Shown: positions 56,216-64,000 of the stretch, piece after piece
How positions within the stretch are numbered: the stretch's first letter is position 1
Layout: every line of letters starts with the position of its first letter
NCBI RefSeq assembly: GCF_000975055.1
Contig: NZ_BBRB01000001.1
Coordinates: 813,751-877,750, forward strand
DNA: 64,000 nucleotides
Direction: 5' to 3'
Origin: Demequina sediminicola
GTDB lineage: Bacteria; Actinomycetota; Actinomycetes; Actinomycetales; Demequinaceae
Notes under the pieces: generated by a model
Seen by the model: only the letters and a program-made list of their open reading frames with translations
The model's database searches: none
What the model was told of the DNA's origin: nothing
Program-made: the position numbers and the translations under genes

Positions 56216-57328
56216 ATGGCTAAGCGACAACCGTTGAGCCCACCAGTCTTGCCGGGGTACACCTATGTGCGGCCCTTGGGTTCCGGTGGCTTTGCTGACG
56301 TGTTCTTGTTTCAACAGGACATGCCGCGCCGTCTGGTGGCAGTCAAGGTCCTTCTCAGTCGCGTTGAAGATGCCGCAAGCGCCCGCGCGATCAGTGCCGA
56401 GGCCGATGTGATGGCTCGCCTCAGCGCACACCCCAGCATCCTGACGCTCTACCAAGCAGGCGTCTCAGCAGATGGTCGCCCGTACTTGGTTTCCGAATAC
56501 TGCCCTGCGTCCTTGACCAACCGGTACCGCAACGAACGTATGTCGGTGAGCGAAGTGCTGTCCATCGGCATCAAGATTTGCGCAGCCGTGGAAACTGCCC
56601 ACAAGGCGGGTCTGCTGCATCGCGACATCAAGCCCTCCAACATTCTGTTGACGTCCTTTGGCCACCCCGTTCTCGCTGACTTCGGTGTCGCGTCTGCGGT
56701 GGAACAAGGCGAAGACGACGTAATCGCAATGTCCCCGCCCTGGAGTGCCCCCGAGGTAGTGGACCGTCACACCTCAGGCACGGTCGCCACGGAAGTGTGG
56801 GCGCTTGCTGCCACGATCTACACGCTGCTTGCCCAACGCAGCCCCTTTGATTTGCCGGGACAGCGCCGGGACGATGCCGAACTCACCCGCCGCATTCTGA
56901 AAGCCAAGTACGTGCCCATCGAGCGTTCGGACGTTCCCGACGTCCTGCAGCAGGTCCTGGCCGGCGGTATGCGTAGGCTCCCCGGCGACCGTTACGTCAG
57001 CGCCCGTGCTTTGGGAGAGGCGTTGCAAGAGGTGGAGCGAGAAGAGGGGTTCCCCGCAACACCACTGGACGTTCCGACTGAAGAGTGGGCGCACACAGCC
57101 GTGACGCAGGACCGTGGGGATGAGGGCTCCGGAGTCATTCGCTCGACGGTGCCCGTGCAGTCGTCGCGCCAGCGCCGTGACCCGCACACTCAGTCACGGG
57201 TGGGCACGTCCACCATGCGAGCACGCCGCGCCAATCGGTTGGGACGCCGCATTGCGGTAGGCGTTGCCGTGGGTGGCGCCGCGATTCTGGGTGCCGTCGT
57301 GGCTGTTGTCGTGGTGGTGGGGGCCTAA
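56216..57328 (+). CDS. membrane-anchored Ser/Thr protein kinase
   Basis: A 370-residue kinase. The glycine loop GSGGFADV, ATP lysine in VAVKVL, catalytic HRDIKPSNILL and DFG in VLADFGVAS are intact; the APE-like SAPEVV closes the activation segment. A linker of about 60 residues, rich in basic and polar residues, leads to a C-terminal helix (RIAVGVAVGGAAILGAVVAV) with no outside domain. It is followed after two bases by the giant envelope protein, so the kinase probably regulates that protein or the MoxR-type complex downstream. It is distinct from PknA/PknB. Confidence 0.93.
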   Translation: MAKRQPLSPPVLPGYTYVRPLGSGGFADVFLFQQDMPRRLVAVKVLLSRVEDAASARAISAEADVMARLSAHPSILTLYQAGVSADGRPYLVSEYCPASLTNRYRNERMSVSEVLSIGIKICAAVETAHKAGLLHRDIKPSNILLTSFGHPVLADFGVASAVEQGEDDVIAMSPPWSAPEVVDRHTSGTVATEVWALAATIYTLLAQRSPFDLPGQRRDDAELTRRILKAKYVPIERSDVPDVLQQVLAGGMRRLPGDRYVSARALGEALQEVEREEGFPATPLDVPTEEWAHTAVTQDRGDEGSGVIRSTVPVQSSRQRRDPHTQSRVGTSTMRARRANRLGRRIAVGVAVGGAAILGAVVAVVVVVGA

Positions 57329-57330
57329 GC

Positions 57331-60300
57331 ATGAGCGCAGTAGACGCAGGACTCGGGCGTGCCACCGCCGCAAAGTGGCGCAACGTACGTCGAGTCGCGG
57401 TAGGCGCGCTGATTGTGGCCGTAGGAGCGGGAGCTTTCCTCGCTCCCGGCTTCGATGAACGAGAGGTCCAGTCCGATAGCCCTGCCGTATGGGCGATGCA
57501 AAGCTCTACTGGAGAACGCATCGGCCGTGTGAACACTGCTGTCACCGAACTCGACACCACCAAGACCGTGGACTCTCCGTCTGATGTGGTGCAGTTTGGG
57601 ACCACCCTGCTGGTGTATTCGCACAACCTGGGGTCTGTCACCACGATGGACGTGGCACAGCCACACGAGGTTGCCGCGGATGCGCCCGAGGGCACCGTCG
57701 CAACACCCCTGGGCACCGATGTCATTGACTACCAGGGAAATTACGTCGCGTACCTCACTGAGCGTGGGGAAGTTTTTGCTGGAGCAGTCACCGATGGCAC
57801 TGCCGTCGCGCCAGCACAATTCGATCCCTTTGCCGCCGTTGACGTTGAAGAAGGGGAAGAGCGTCCCCAGTTCCGCGCTGTCGCTGTCGCAATCTCGAGC
57901 GAAGGGCGCCTAGCGGCCTACTCCAGTGAACGCCGTGCGGTGTTGACGGCCTCCGTGGGCGGCGCCGACATGGAAACTCAAGCGCTCCCCGAGGGGCCCG
58001 AAAGCGAAGACCTCCAAGTGACGTGGGTCGGCGACAGTTGGGTGCTGTTCGATGCTGAGTCTGGGCTCTTGTGGATGGCGGATCACGCAGAGCCGGTAGC
58101 GACTGGGGCAAGCGACGGCGCCCGCCTGCAGCGCTCCACTGACACCACAGAAGCCGTGGGCATTGCAGATGAGTTTGGGCTCATCAGCGTTGATCTTGAT
58201 GCGAGCGGATCGACCCGCGTGCACGGCTCTACCGAGTCCGTCGTGCTGGGGGTTCCGGCGCGTCCAGTGAGTGCCGCCGATGGGTCAGGACTTGTCGCAG
58301 CATGGCTTCCCGAGGGCGAAGGACCAGGAACGCTGTGGCGCTCCGGTCAGGGCGCAACGGAACTGACCTATGGAACTGAGGCGCTCCCTGAACGGCTCTC
58401 CCCGACGTTGCGCAGCAACGGCACTCGGCTCATTGTGAATGAAACGCGTACGGGCTGGGTCTGGGACGCGTACACCGGCGAACTGGTGACGTCGTCACAG
58501 GCGTGGGACAAGGACGACTCGGCAGAGGTTGTCGCCAACGAGCGCAATGCGACCACTGAGGTCACGGACCCGCGCAACCCCATCGCTCAGGCAGACTCCT
58601 TCGGTGTCCGAGCTGGCCGTCAGGTCGCACTACCGGTGTTGCTGAACGATCACGACGCGAACCACGACCTTCTGACCGTGGAACCGTCCTCCGTGACAGC
58701 GCTGGACGAGAACTTTGGCACGGTAACGGTGGCCGACGACGCTCAGACCATCGTGATCGATGTCCACCCGGAAGCCACTGGAACCGCGACGTTCACGTAT
58801 GTCGTGACGGACGGAACTACCGACGACGGGCTGATGTCCGAGCCGGCTCAAGTGACTGTCACGGTGAAGGATCCGTCGGAGAACTCCGCCCCTGTGTGGT
58901 GCGGTACCGAAGATTGCCAGTTCGAATGGCCGCGCCCACAGGTAGCTCCTGGTGGCACCGTGACGGTGGACGCGCTGACCGGTTGGGTTGATCCTGAAGG
59001 CGACCCCATCTATCTCTTGAACGCGACCTCGGGTTCGACCGTTGGCGTTGTCGCAGCCTCACCTGAGGGTCAGGTCGTGTTCCAGCACACCGATGCGTCC
59101 GATACGGATACGGGCTCTGTCCCCGTGGAGATCACCGTGTCCGATGTTCACGGTGCGACCCAGACTAAAGATCTGTCGATCGCGGTGACGGGAGAGCCCG
59201 ACCTGCAGGTGGAGGACGTCGCGGTTGCGGTGTCCGCTAGCGTGACCGCGACCGTGGACATCACGGGTCACGTCACGGGCGCTCGCGGCCCGTTGACGGT
59301 GACGGAAGTGTCATTGGGTCAGGATGACGACGCGGTAGTCGCCACGTCCCCAGGTTTGGTGGGGTTCACTTTCAGCGCCCCCGAACCGGGGAGCTACCTG
59401 GTCGACTTTGTCGTGTCCGACGGTGTGGCCGATGCTCGTGGCGTGGCGCGCGTGACCGTCACCAGTCCGGATGACGAGCAGCTCAGCACCGTGCCGCTCA
59501 CCGCATTTGTTCGCTCCAAGGAGGATGTCACCGTTGACGTGTTCGAGGCGGTGACCAACCCCAGCCGTGCCGTGTTGCTGCTGTCTGACCTCGAGACCGA
59601 GCCCGCTGACGGCGCGCAACTCTCGGCAGATATCGTCGGTCACGCAGCGTTGCGCTTGAGCGGCGAGACAAGTGACTCCCAGCCCGGGTCGCTGGGAACG
59701 GTGACCTACGTGGTGTCCGACGGCTCGGGCCGGCCTCAGGGGACAGCACGCGGAGAAGTGACCGTGGTGCTGCTCGGGAGCGACGTTCCCACTCGCCCTC
59801 TCGCCGTGGACGACGCCATCACAGTCCGAGCGGGGGCTCAAGCGGACATCAAGGTGCTGAGCAACGACGTTGCGCCCGCAGGAAACGTCATCGCGCTCGA
59901 CGCCGATTCGGTCAACCTCTCCGAAGGTGGCGGGCTTGCCTTCCCGGCAGGCTCGCTGGTGCGCTACTTGGCTCCAGACGAGCCCGGCACCTACACGATT
60001 GACTACGCGACTTACGTGCTGGGTTACCCCACGCAGTCAGACACCGCACGGGTGGTGGTGACGGTGACGCCCGCCGACAACAACCAGCCGCCTATTCCTC
60101 AGCCGCTGCGAGGACGGGTGGCCTCCGGCCAAGAGGTGCGAATCCCGTTTGACGGCACCGGAACCGATCCGGACGGCGACGCGGTGACGCTCGAGGAAGT
60201 GCAGACTCAGCCCACCAGCGGTGCGGCACGAGTCGCCTCCGACGGCCGTTCGCTCGTGTACACCGCGGACTCTGGATTCGCTGGGCAGGTGTCCTTCGAG

Positions 60301-63300
60301 TTCACGGTGGCGGATGCCCGGGGTGCAACGGCGACGGCCACCGCGACCGTCGGTGTGCTCGCAGCCGAACTTGACCCACGTCCTGTGACCTACACCGATT
60401 ACATCCAGGCACAGGTCGGCGATGACCGACGCGTCCTCATCACGCCCACCGCGAATGACCACGACCTCGCTGGTGGCGAGTTGACTCTGGAACAGGTGCG
60501 CCCGGATGCCGATCCCGACAGCGCCGAATATGCGGATCTGGACTCGCGCCTCGAGGGAGTAGAAGAGGGACGTGTCGCACTGTCGGTGGGCACGGAACCA
60601 GGCACCTATGCCTACGTCTACACGGTGGCCAATGACTCGGGATCCACCTCGATCGGCCGCATCATCCTCAAAGCAGTGCGTGAGCCGATTGCGGATGTGC
60701 CGATCATTGCCGACACGGTTCTGACGTCGGAGACCCGTGAGACGTTTACCTCCGGTGTCGACGTTCTGACGGACAAGGTGGCGTGGGGCGCAGGCGATCT
60801 CAATGCCCTCACGTTGAGTGCCTGGGGCGACCCTGACGACCTCGACGTCTCGGGCCGCGAGATCTCCGGGCCGCTCCCCGACGCCGCTCGGTTGGTGCCA
60901 TTTGAAGTGACGGGGCAGAACTTTGCGGGCGAAGACATCGTGTCGTATGGATTCTTGCGAGTGCCCGGTGAAGAAGACGTCCGGGTGGCTCTCCGCGAGA
61001 CCTTCACCCCGCCCGAGGTCAATGAGAACGAGTCCATCACGTTCGACCTGAAGGAACTCATCGCCCTGCCAGCCGGGACGCCGTTCCGTATCGACGGTGA
61101 TGGCGTCGCGGCATCGGGCGTGCGTACCGAAGCCACATGTGAGCTTGCCGGTGGGACGCGTCTGACCTACAGCGCCGGTGCTGGTGAGCCTTACACCGAC
61201 ACGTGCCAGGTGCCGGTTCTCATCGACGGTGCCGAGACCGCTGTGATGCTCCCCGTCCCGATCATCGTCATTCCTGAGATTCCACAGCCGATCCTGACGG
61301 GTGCAGCAATGGAAGTCTCGCCTGGCGACTCTGCCAACTTTGACCTGACCGGAATGGTGTCGTGGCCGGCAGGTGCAGCGGCCCGTGCCGTGGACATCGC
61401 GTTCCAGTACTCGGGCCAGCAGTTCACCGTCACGCGCTCCGCCAACACCCTTGCTGTGACAGCCGCCGACGCTGCCGTCCCGGGCCACGTCGATGCCGTG
61501 ACGGTCTCGCTCCCAGGTGAGCCGGACCTCGCGCCAGTGACGCTGTCGCTTGAAGTGGGGCCGGCACCATCCGTGCTGCCTAAGGGCGGCACTGTCGTCA
61601 AGACGTGCTCGCAAGCCGACGGATCATCGTGCACGGTGGACGTCATTGGCGGCAACGGCGAGGTCAACCCGCTACCGGGAACGCCACTCACACTGGACTC
61701 GGTCTCGGCTGCAGGTACGTGCTCTGGTGTCGCTTTCTCTGTGGCCTCGGACTCGTCCATTCGCGCCTCGTGGACCGGAGACACTCCGGGAGCGGTGTGC
61801 AACGCCACGTTCGTGGTGGTCGATGCTCAAGGCCGCAAGAGTTCCGGTGACCGCACGGGAAGCCTCAGCATCGACCTCCAGGGCTACCCCGCCGGCCCGT
61901 CCGCCATCACGCAGACCGGCTACGGCAACGGCACCGTGACACTAGGCGTGGACCCCGGATCGGCATCGTCCTCCTACCCATCGATCACCGGGTTCTCCGT
62001 CACCGCCAACGGTCGCGAGGTTGCGACCTGCACCGCACAAGGTGTGTGTAGCCAAGTGACGGGCCTACAAAACGGTACGAAGGTGACCTACAGCGTGGTC
62101 GCGGTGAACTCCGTCGGGCAATCCAAGTCCTCGGCGTCCACCACCGCATGGTCCTACGTGCCGCCGAACCGCCCCGCGCTGGTGCGGTGGGAACCCACCC
62201 AGGCTGGCAACGCCGGCTTGAAGGCCGACCTCGTGCTCAGCGTGTCCGATGCGTCGACGCGACAGCTGATCATCACCAGCCCTGCTGGAGAAGAGCGAAT
62301 CCACACGGTGTCCGGCCGTGGAAACCAGACCGTCAGCGGCTACCTCCTGGGATCCAATGACACGACCACGGTCACAGTGACGCCAGTAACCGCCCATGAA
62401 CTGCCTCCCACCAGCGACGGCAACAACAAGGGTGAAGCGCTCACGTTTAGCGCGAACGGCGTAGGCGGGCCGCTGGTGTCGAACGCTAAGTGGACGCCGA
62501 ACTCCGAAGGAGATCAGGTCACTTTCACCGCCACGATCGGCAGTGCCGGTGCAGGTTCAGTGACGTGGGTAGGTATCGCTCGTAGCGGCCAGCACTGCAC
62601 TCCGTCGCAGCAAGTAAGCGGCACGAGCGTGACGCTTACCGCCGGCATTGAGCCCAACCGCCTGACGGATTACGACCTGTGCGCCCAAAGCAGGTGGAAC
62701 GAGCAGACATATGGCTCGACCACCACGGACATCAACGGTGTCTACGCCTACCGTGACCCGGGTGCTCCCAGCGTCGACCGGGGCTACCGCGTCGCCAACA
62801 ACTGCACTGGCATCGTGAACAGCCCACAGTGCAATGCGGATTACACGCAGATGCCGTCCGTCCGTGCTGCACAAGGTTTCAGCGTCTTCTACCGCATTGT
62901 CGGCGGGCCGCTGATCGCTGCCGCCAACCTGAACGCCGGCAGCCTCCCCTACGGACGCACGTTTGATCTGACTGCCTACAACTGCGTCGATGTTCCCGGA
63001 GTGGGCCAGCGATGCTCCCAATCGGGCGCAACGGTGCAGGCAGAAAGCGGCGGGCCGTCGCACGCGACTGGCGTGGCGTTCACCCAATGCACCGTGTCCG
63101 ATAAGGACGTCAACGTGACGGTTAATGCCGCTGGCTCTGCCTGGACCCTCGACAGCGTGCAATGGCTCGACAGCAACGGGCGCGTCACCGACGTCGACTG
63201 GGAAATCCGCTCAGCGAAGGTCACGGTGTCCTTCTCCGGAGCCCTCACGGGATTGCAAACCTGGACGTCTCCCGCCCGTGACTGCGGTTCCCTCGTGCCA

Positions 63301-63339
63301 GAGCCAGAACCAGACCCCGATCCATCGGGAGGCCCGTGA
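57331..63339 (+). CDS. giant envelope protein: propeller-like region, cadherin/Ig-like repeats and FN3
   Basis: A 2002-residue protein with one N-terminal membrane helix (about 22-40) and the rest outside. About 45-395 looks like a beta-propeller (repeated short strands with VQFGTTLLVYSHNL, VTWVGDSWVLFDAES). From about 420 to 1250 come tandem cadherin/Ig-like units of the type GRQVALPVLLNDHDANHDLL ... TFTYVVTDGT. Further Ig-like domains follow, then an FN3-like unit at about 1520-1610 and a Cys-containing C-terminal region (NNCTGIVNSPQCN, YNCVDVPGVGQRC) ending in a PEPEPDPDPSGGP tail. There is no LPXTG sorting signal. It sits between a kinase and a MoxR ATPase, an arrangement found in other actinobacteria; function unknown. 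Confidence 0.9.
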   Translation: MSAVDAGLGRATAAKWRNVRRVAVGALIVAVGAGAFLAPGFDEREVQSDSPAVWAMQSSTGERIGRVNTAVTELDTTKTVDSPSDVVQFGTTLLVYSHNLGSVTTMDVAQPHEVAADAPEGTVATPLGTDVIDYQGNYVAYLTERGEVFAGAVTDGTAVAPAQFDPFAAVDVEEGEERPQFRAVAVAISSEGRLAAYSSERRAVLTASVGGADMETQALPEGPESEDLQVTWVGDSWVLFDAESGLLWMADHAEPVATGASDGARLQRSTDTTEAVGIADEFGLISVDLDASGSTRVHGSTESVVLGVPARPVSAADGSGLVAAWLPEGEGPGTLWRSGQGATELTYGTEALPERLSPTLRSNGTRLIVNETRTGWVWDAYTGELVTSSQAWDKDDSAEVVANERNATTEVTDPRNPIAQADSFGVRAGRQVALPVLLNDHDANHDLLTVEPSSVTALDENFGTVTVADDAQTIVIDVHPEATGTATFTYVVTDGTTDDGLMSEPAQVTVTVKDPSENSAPVWCGTEDCQFEWPRPQVAPGGTVTVDALTGWVDPEGDPIYLLNATSGSTVGVVAASPEGQVVFQHTDASDTDTGSVPVEITVSDVHGATQTKDLSIAVTGEPDLQVEDVAVAVSASVTATVDITGHVTGARGPLTVTEVSLGQDDDAVVATSPGLVGFTFSAPEPGSYLVDFVVSDGVADARGVARVTVTSPDDEQLSTVPLTAFVRSKEDVTVDVFEAVTNPSRAVLLLSDLETEPADGAQLSADIVGHAALRLSGETSDSQPGSLGTVTYVVSDGSGRPQGTARGEVTVVLLGSDVPTRPLAVDDAITVRAGAQADIKVLSNDVAPAGNVIALDADSVNLSEGGGLAFPAGSLVRYLAPDEPGTYTIDYATYVLGYPTQSDTARVVVTVTPADNNQPPIPQPLRGRVASGQEVRIPFDGTGTDPDGDAVTLEEVQTQPTSGAARVASDGRSLVYTADSGFAGQVSFEFTVADARGATATATATVGVLAAELDPRPVTYTDYIQAQVGDDRRVLITPTANDHDLAGGELTLEQVRPDADPDSAEYADLDSRLEGVEEGRVALSVGTEPGTYAYVYTVANDSGSTSIGRIILKAVREPIADVPIIADTVLTSETRETFTSGVDVLTDKVAWGAGDLNALTLSAWGDPDDLDVSGREISGPLPDAARLVPFEVTGQNFAGEDIVSYGFLRVPGEEDVRVALRETFTPPEVNENESITFDLKELIALPAGTPFRIDGDGVAASGVRTEATCELAGGTRLTYSAGAGEPYTDTCQVPVLIDGAETAVMLPVPIIVIPEIPQPILTGAAMEVSPGDSANFDLTGMVSWPAGAAARAVDIAFQYSGQQFTVTRSANTLAVTAADAAVPGHVDAVTVSLPGEPDLAPVTLSLEVGPAPSVLPKGGTVVKTCSQADGSSCTVDVIGGNGEVNPLPGTPLTLDSVSAAGTCSGVAFSVASDSSIRASWTGDTPGAVCNATFVVVDAQGRKSSGDRTGSLSIDLQGYPAGPSAITQTGYGNGTVTLGVDPGSASSSYPSITGFSVTANGREVATCTAQGVCSQVTGLQNGTKVTYSVVAVNSVGQSKSSASTTAWSYVPPNRPALVRWEPTQAGNAGLKADLVLSVSDASTRQLIITSPAGEERIHTVSGRGNQTVSGYLLGSNDTTTVTVTPVTAHELPPTSDGNNKGEALTFSANGVGGPLVSNAKWTPNSEGDQVTFTATIGSAGAGSVTWVGIARSGQHCTPSQQVSGTSVTLTAGIEPNRLTDYDLCAQSRWNEQTYGSTTTDINGVYAYRDPGAPSVDRGYRVANNCTGIVNSPQCNADYTQMPSVRAAQGFSVFYRIVGGPLIAAANLNAGSLPYGRTFDLTAYNCVDVPGVGQRCSQSGATVQAESGGPSHATGVAFTQCTVSDKDVNVTVNAAGSAWTLDSVQWLDSNGRVTDVDWEIRSAKVTVSFSGALTGLQTWTSPARDCGSLVPEPEPDPDPSGGP

Positions 63340-63388
63340 TGCTTCCTGCCACCCCCACTCGTGTCCCACTAGCGCGCAAGGAGCGTTC

Positions 63389-64000
63389 ATGACCGTCACT
63401 GACGAACAGGCCACCTGGTTCGCCTCAACCTTCAGCGCGCTTGCCGACAACGTCGAGCGTGCCGTGCTCGGTAAGCGGCACGTCGTTGAGTTGGCCTTCA
63501 CCGCGATGATCTCCGAGGGCCACCTGCTGCTGGAGGACGTTCCTGGCACTGGCAAGACCTCGTTGGCTCGTGCTTTGGCGCAGACGGTGCGAGGAACCTC
63601 AAGCCGCATCCAGTTCACTCCCGACCTGCTCCCAGGCGACGTGACAGGCATCTCGGTCTTCGACCAGAAGTCCGGCAGCTTCTCCTTCCACGCAGGACCC
63701 ATCTTCGCGAACGTGGTGCTGGCCGATGAGATCAACCGTGCCTCACCCAAGACGCAGTCGGCGCTCCTGGAAGTCATGGAAGAAGGCTCCGTCACTGTTG
63801 ACGGTGAAACCCGTGAAGCAGGCTCACCGTTCATGGTGGTCGCGACACAAAACCCCGTTGAACAAGCCGGAACCTATGCGCTCCCCGAGGCGCAGTTGGA
63901 CCGCTTCATGATGCGCACGTCGCTCGGATACCCGGACCACGGCTCCACAGTGCAGATCCTCGATGCGGGCCGTCCCGTCAAGATGCCGGTGCCTCAGATC
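63389..64000 (+). CDS. MoxR-type AAA ATPase (cut by window edge)
   Basis: The first 204 residues are present, from ATG 63389 with AAGGAG upstream. Walker A is EDVPGTGKTSL, Walker B is VVLADEINRASPKTQSALLE, and the sensor region MVVATQNPVEQAGTYALPEA follows, all standard for MoxR. MoxR ATPases act as chaperones for metal or complex assembly, usually with DUF58 and transglutaminase-like partners, which may lie beyond the window. It is 49 bases after the giant protein, in the same operon. Confidence 0.95.
   Translation, partial: MTVTDEQATWFASTFSALADNVERAVLGKRHVVELAFTAMISEGHLLLEDVPGTGKTSLARALAQTVRGTSSRIQFTPDLLPGDVTGISVFDQKSGSFSFHAGPIFANVVLADEINRASPKTQSALLEVMEEGSVTVDGETREAGSPFMVVATQNPVEQAGTYALPEAQLDRFMMRTSLGYPDHGSTVQILDAGRPVKMPVPQI

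Overview
The window is high-GC DNA from an actinobacterium. The strongest evidence is the gene order fhaA-fhaB-pstP-rodA-pbpA-pknA-pknB, which matches the cell-wall growth and signalling cluster of Mycobacterium and other Actinomycetota. Frequent GTG/TTG starts, a Streptomyces-style PHO box and a family 2 carbohydrate-binding module agree with this. A Micrococcales member (Cellulomonas/Demequina-like) is a reasonable inference but is not proven. Both ends are cut inside genes: phytoene desaturase on the left and a MoxR ATPase on the right.

Region 1 (1-10769, minus strand): a carotenoid operon crtE-crtB-crtI with 4-base overlaps, a terminator hairpin, then the seven-gene growth cluster. That cluster encodes two FHA proteins, the PP2C phosphatase, a RodA/FtsW glycosyltransferase, a class B penicillin-binding protein and two Ser/Thr kinases (PknB with four PASTA domains). 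It ends at tRNA-Leu(CAG) (10818-10901).

Region 2 (10902-24260) is the accessory part. It opens with two hairpins and a possible transposase tail. Next is a secreted 2173-residue DNRLRE/Rhs protein with a lower-GC, unrecognised C-terminal tip, followed 16 bases later by a candidate immunity gene. Downstream is a scrap heap of related material: a decayed IS3-family element with readable ends (18988-20330), a truncated copy of a PH-like membrane gene abutting its right end, an orphan C-terminal tip-like fragment, and an intact copy of the same PH-like gene. After these come a small unknown gene with a strong ribosome binding site and a frameshifted AbiEi-like nuclease/HTH gene with a palindrome at its start. 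I read the region as a polymorphic-toxin (Rhs) locus with displaced tip/immunity remnants.

Region 3 (24263-38565) is metabolic. It has a phosphate transporter (pit) behind a PHO box, a P-loop kinase, and a sugar/polyol regulon. The regulon contains a LacI regulator, a Frc/Rbs-type ABC importer, an FGGY kinase and a LacD-type aldolase. A second LacI regulator and an SDR follow on the minus strand, then a FrcK-like kinase, a mannitol-type dehydrogenase and an AGE-family isomerase. Two promoters 8.5 kb apart share the operator TGACAYCGGTGTCA laid over a TTGACA -35 box, so the halves probably form one regulon. Import and interconversion of mannitol, fructose, mannose or a related ketohexose is the likely job.

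Region 4 (38553-50502, mostly minus): YchJ, a YgjV-like membrane protein, and a TPP-riboswitch operon for thiamine-precursor uptake (thiamine-binding DUF77 protein, permease, THI5-type binding protein, ATPase). An S4 RNA-binding protein (plus strand), glycogen phosphorylase and a four-gene surface-polysaccharide operon follow (GT2, nitroreductase-like, flippase-like membrane protein, pyruvyl transferase).

Region 5 (50672-64000, plus): a secreted 5'-nucleotidase fused to a CBM2, a long terminator-like inverted repeat, gcvP, then an operon of a membrane Ser/Thr kinase, a 2002-residue envelope protein (propeller, cadherin/Ig-like and FN3 repeats) and a MoxR ATPase.
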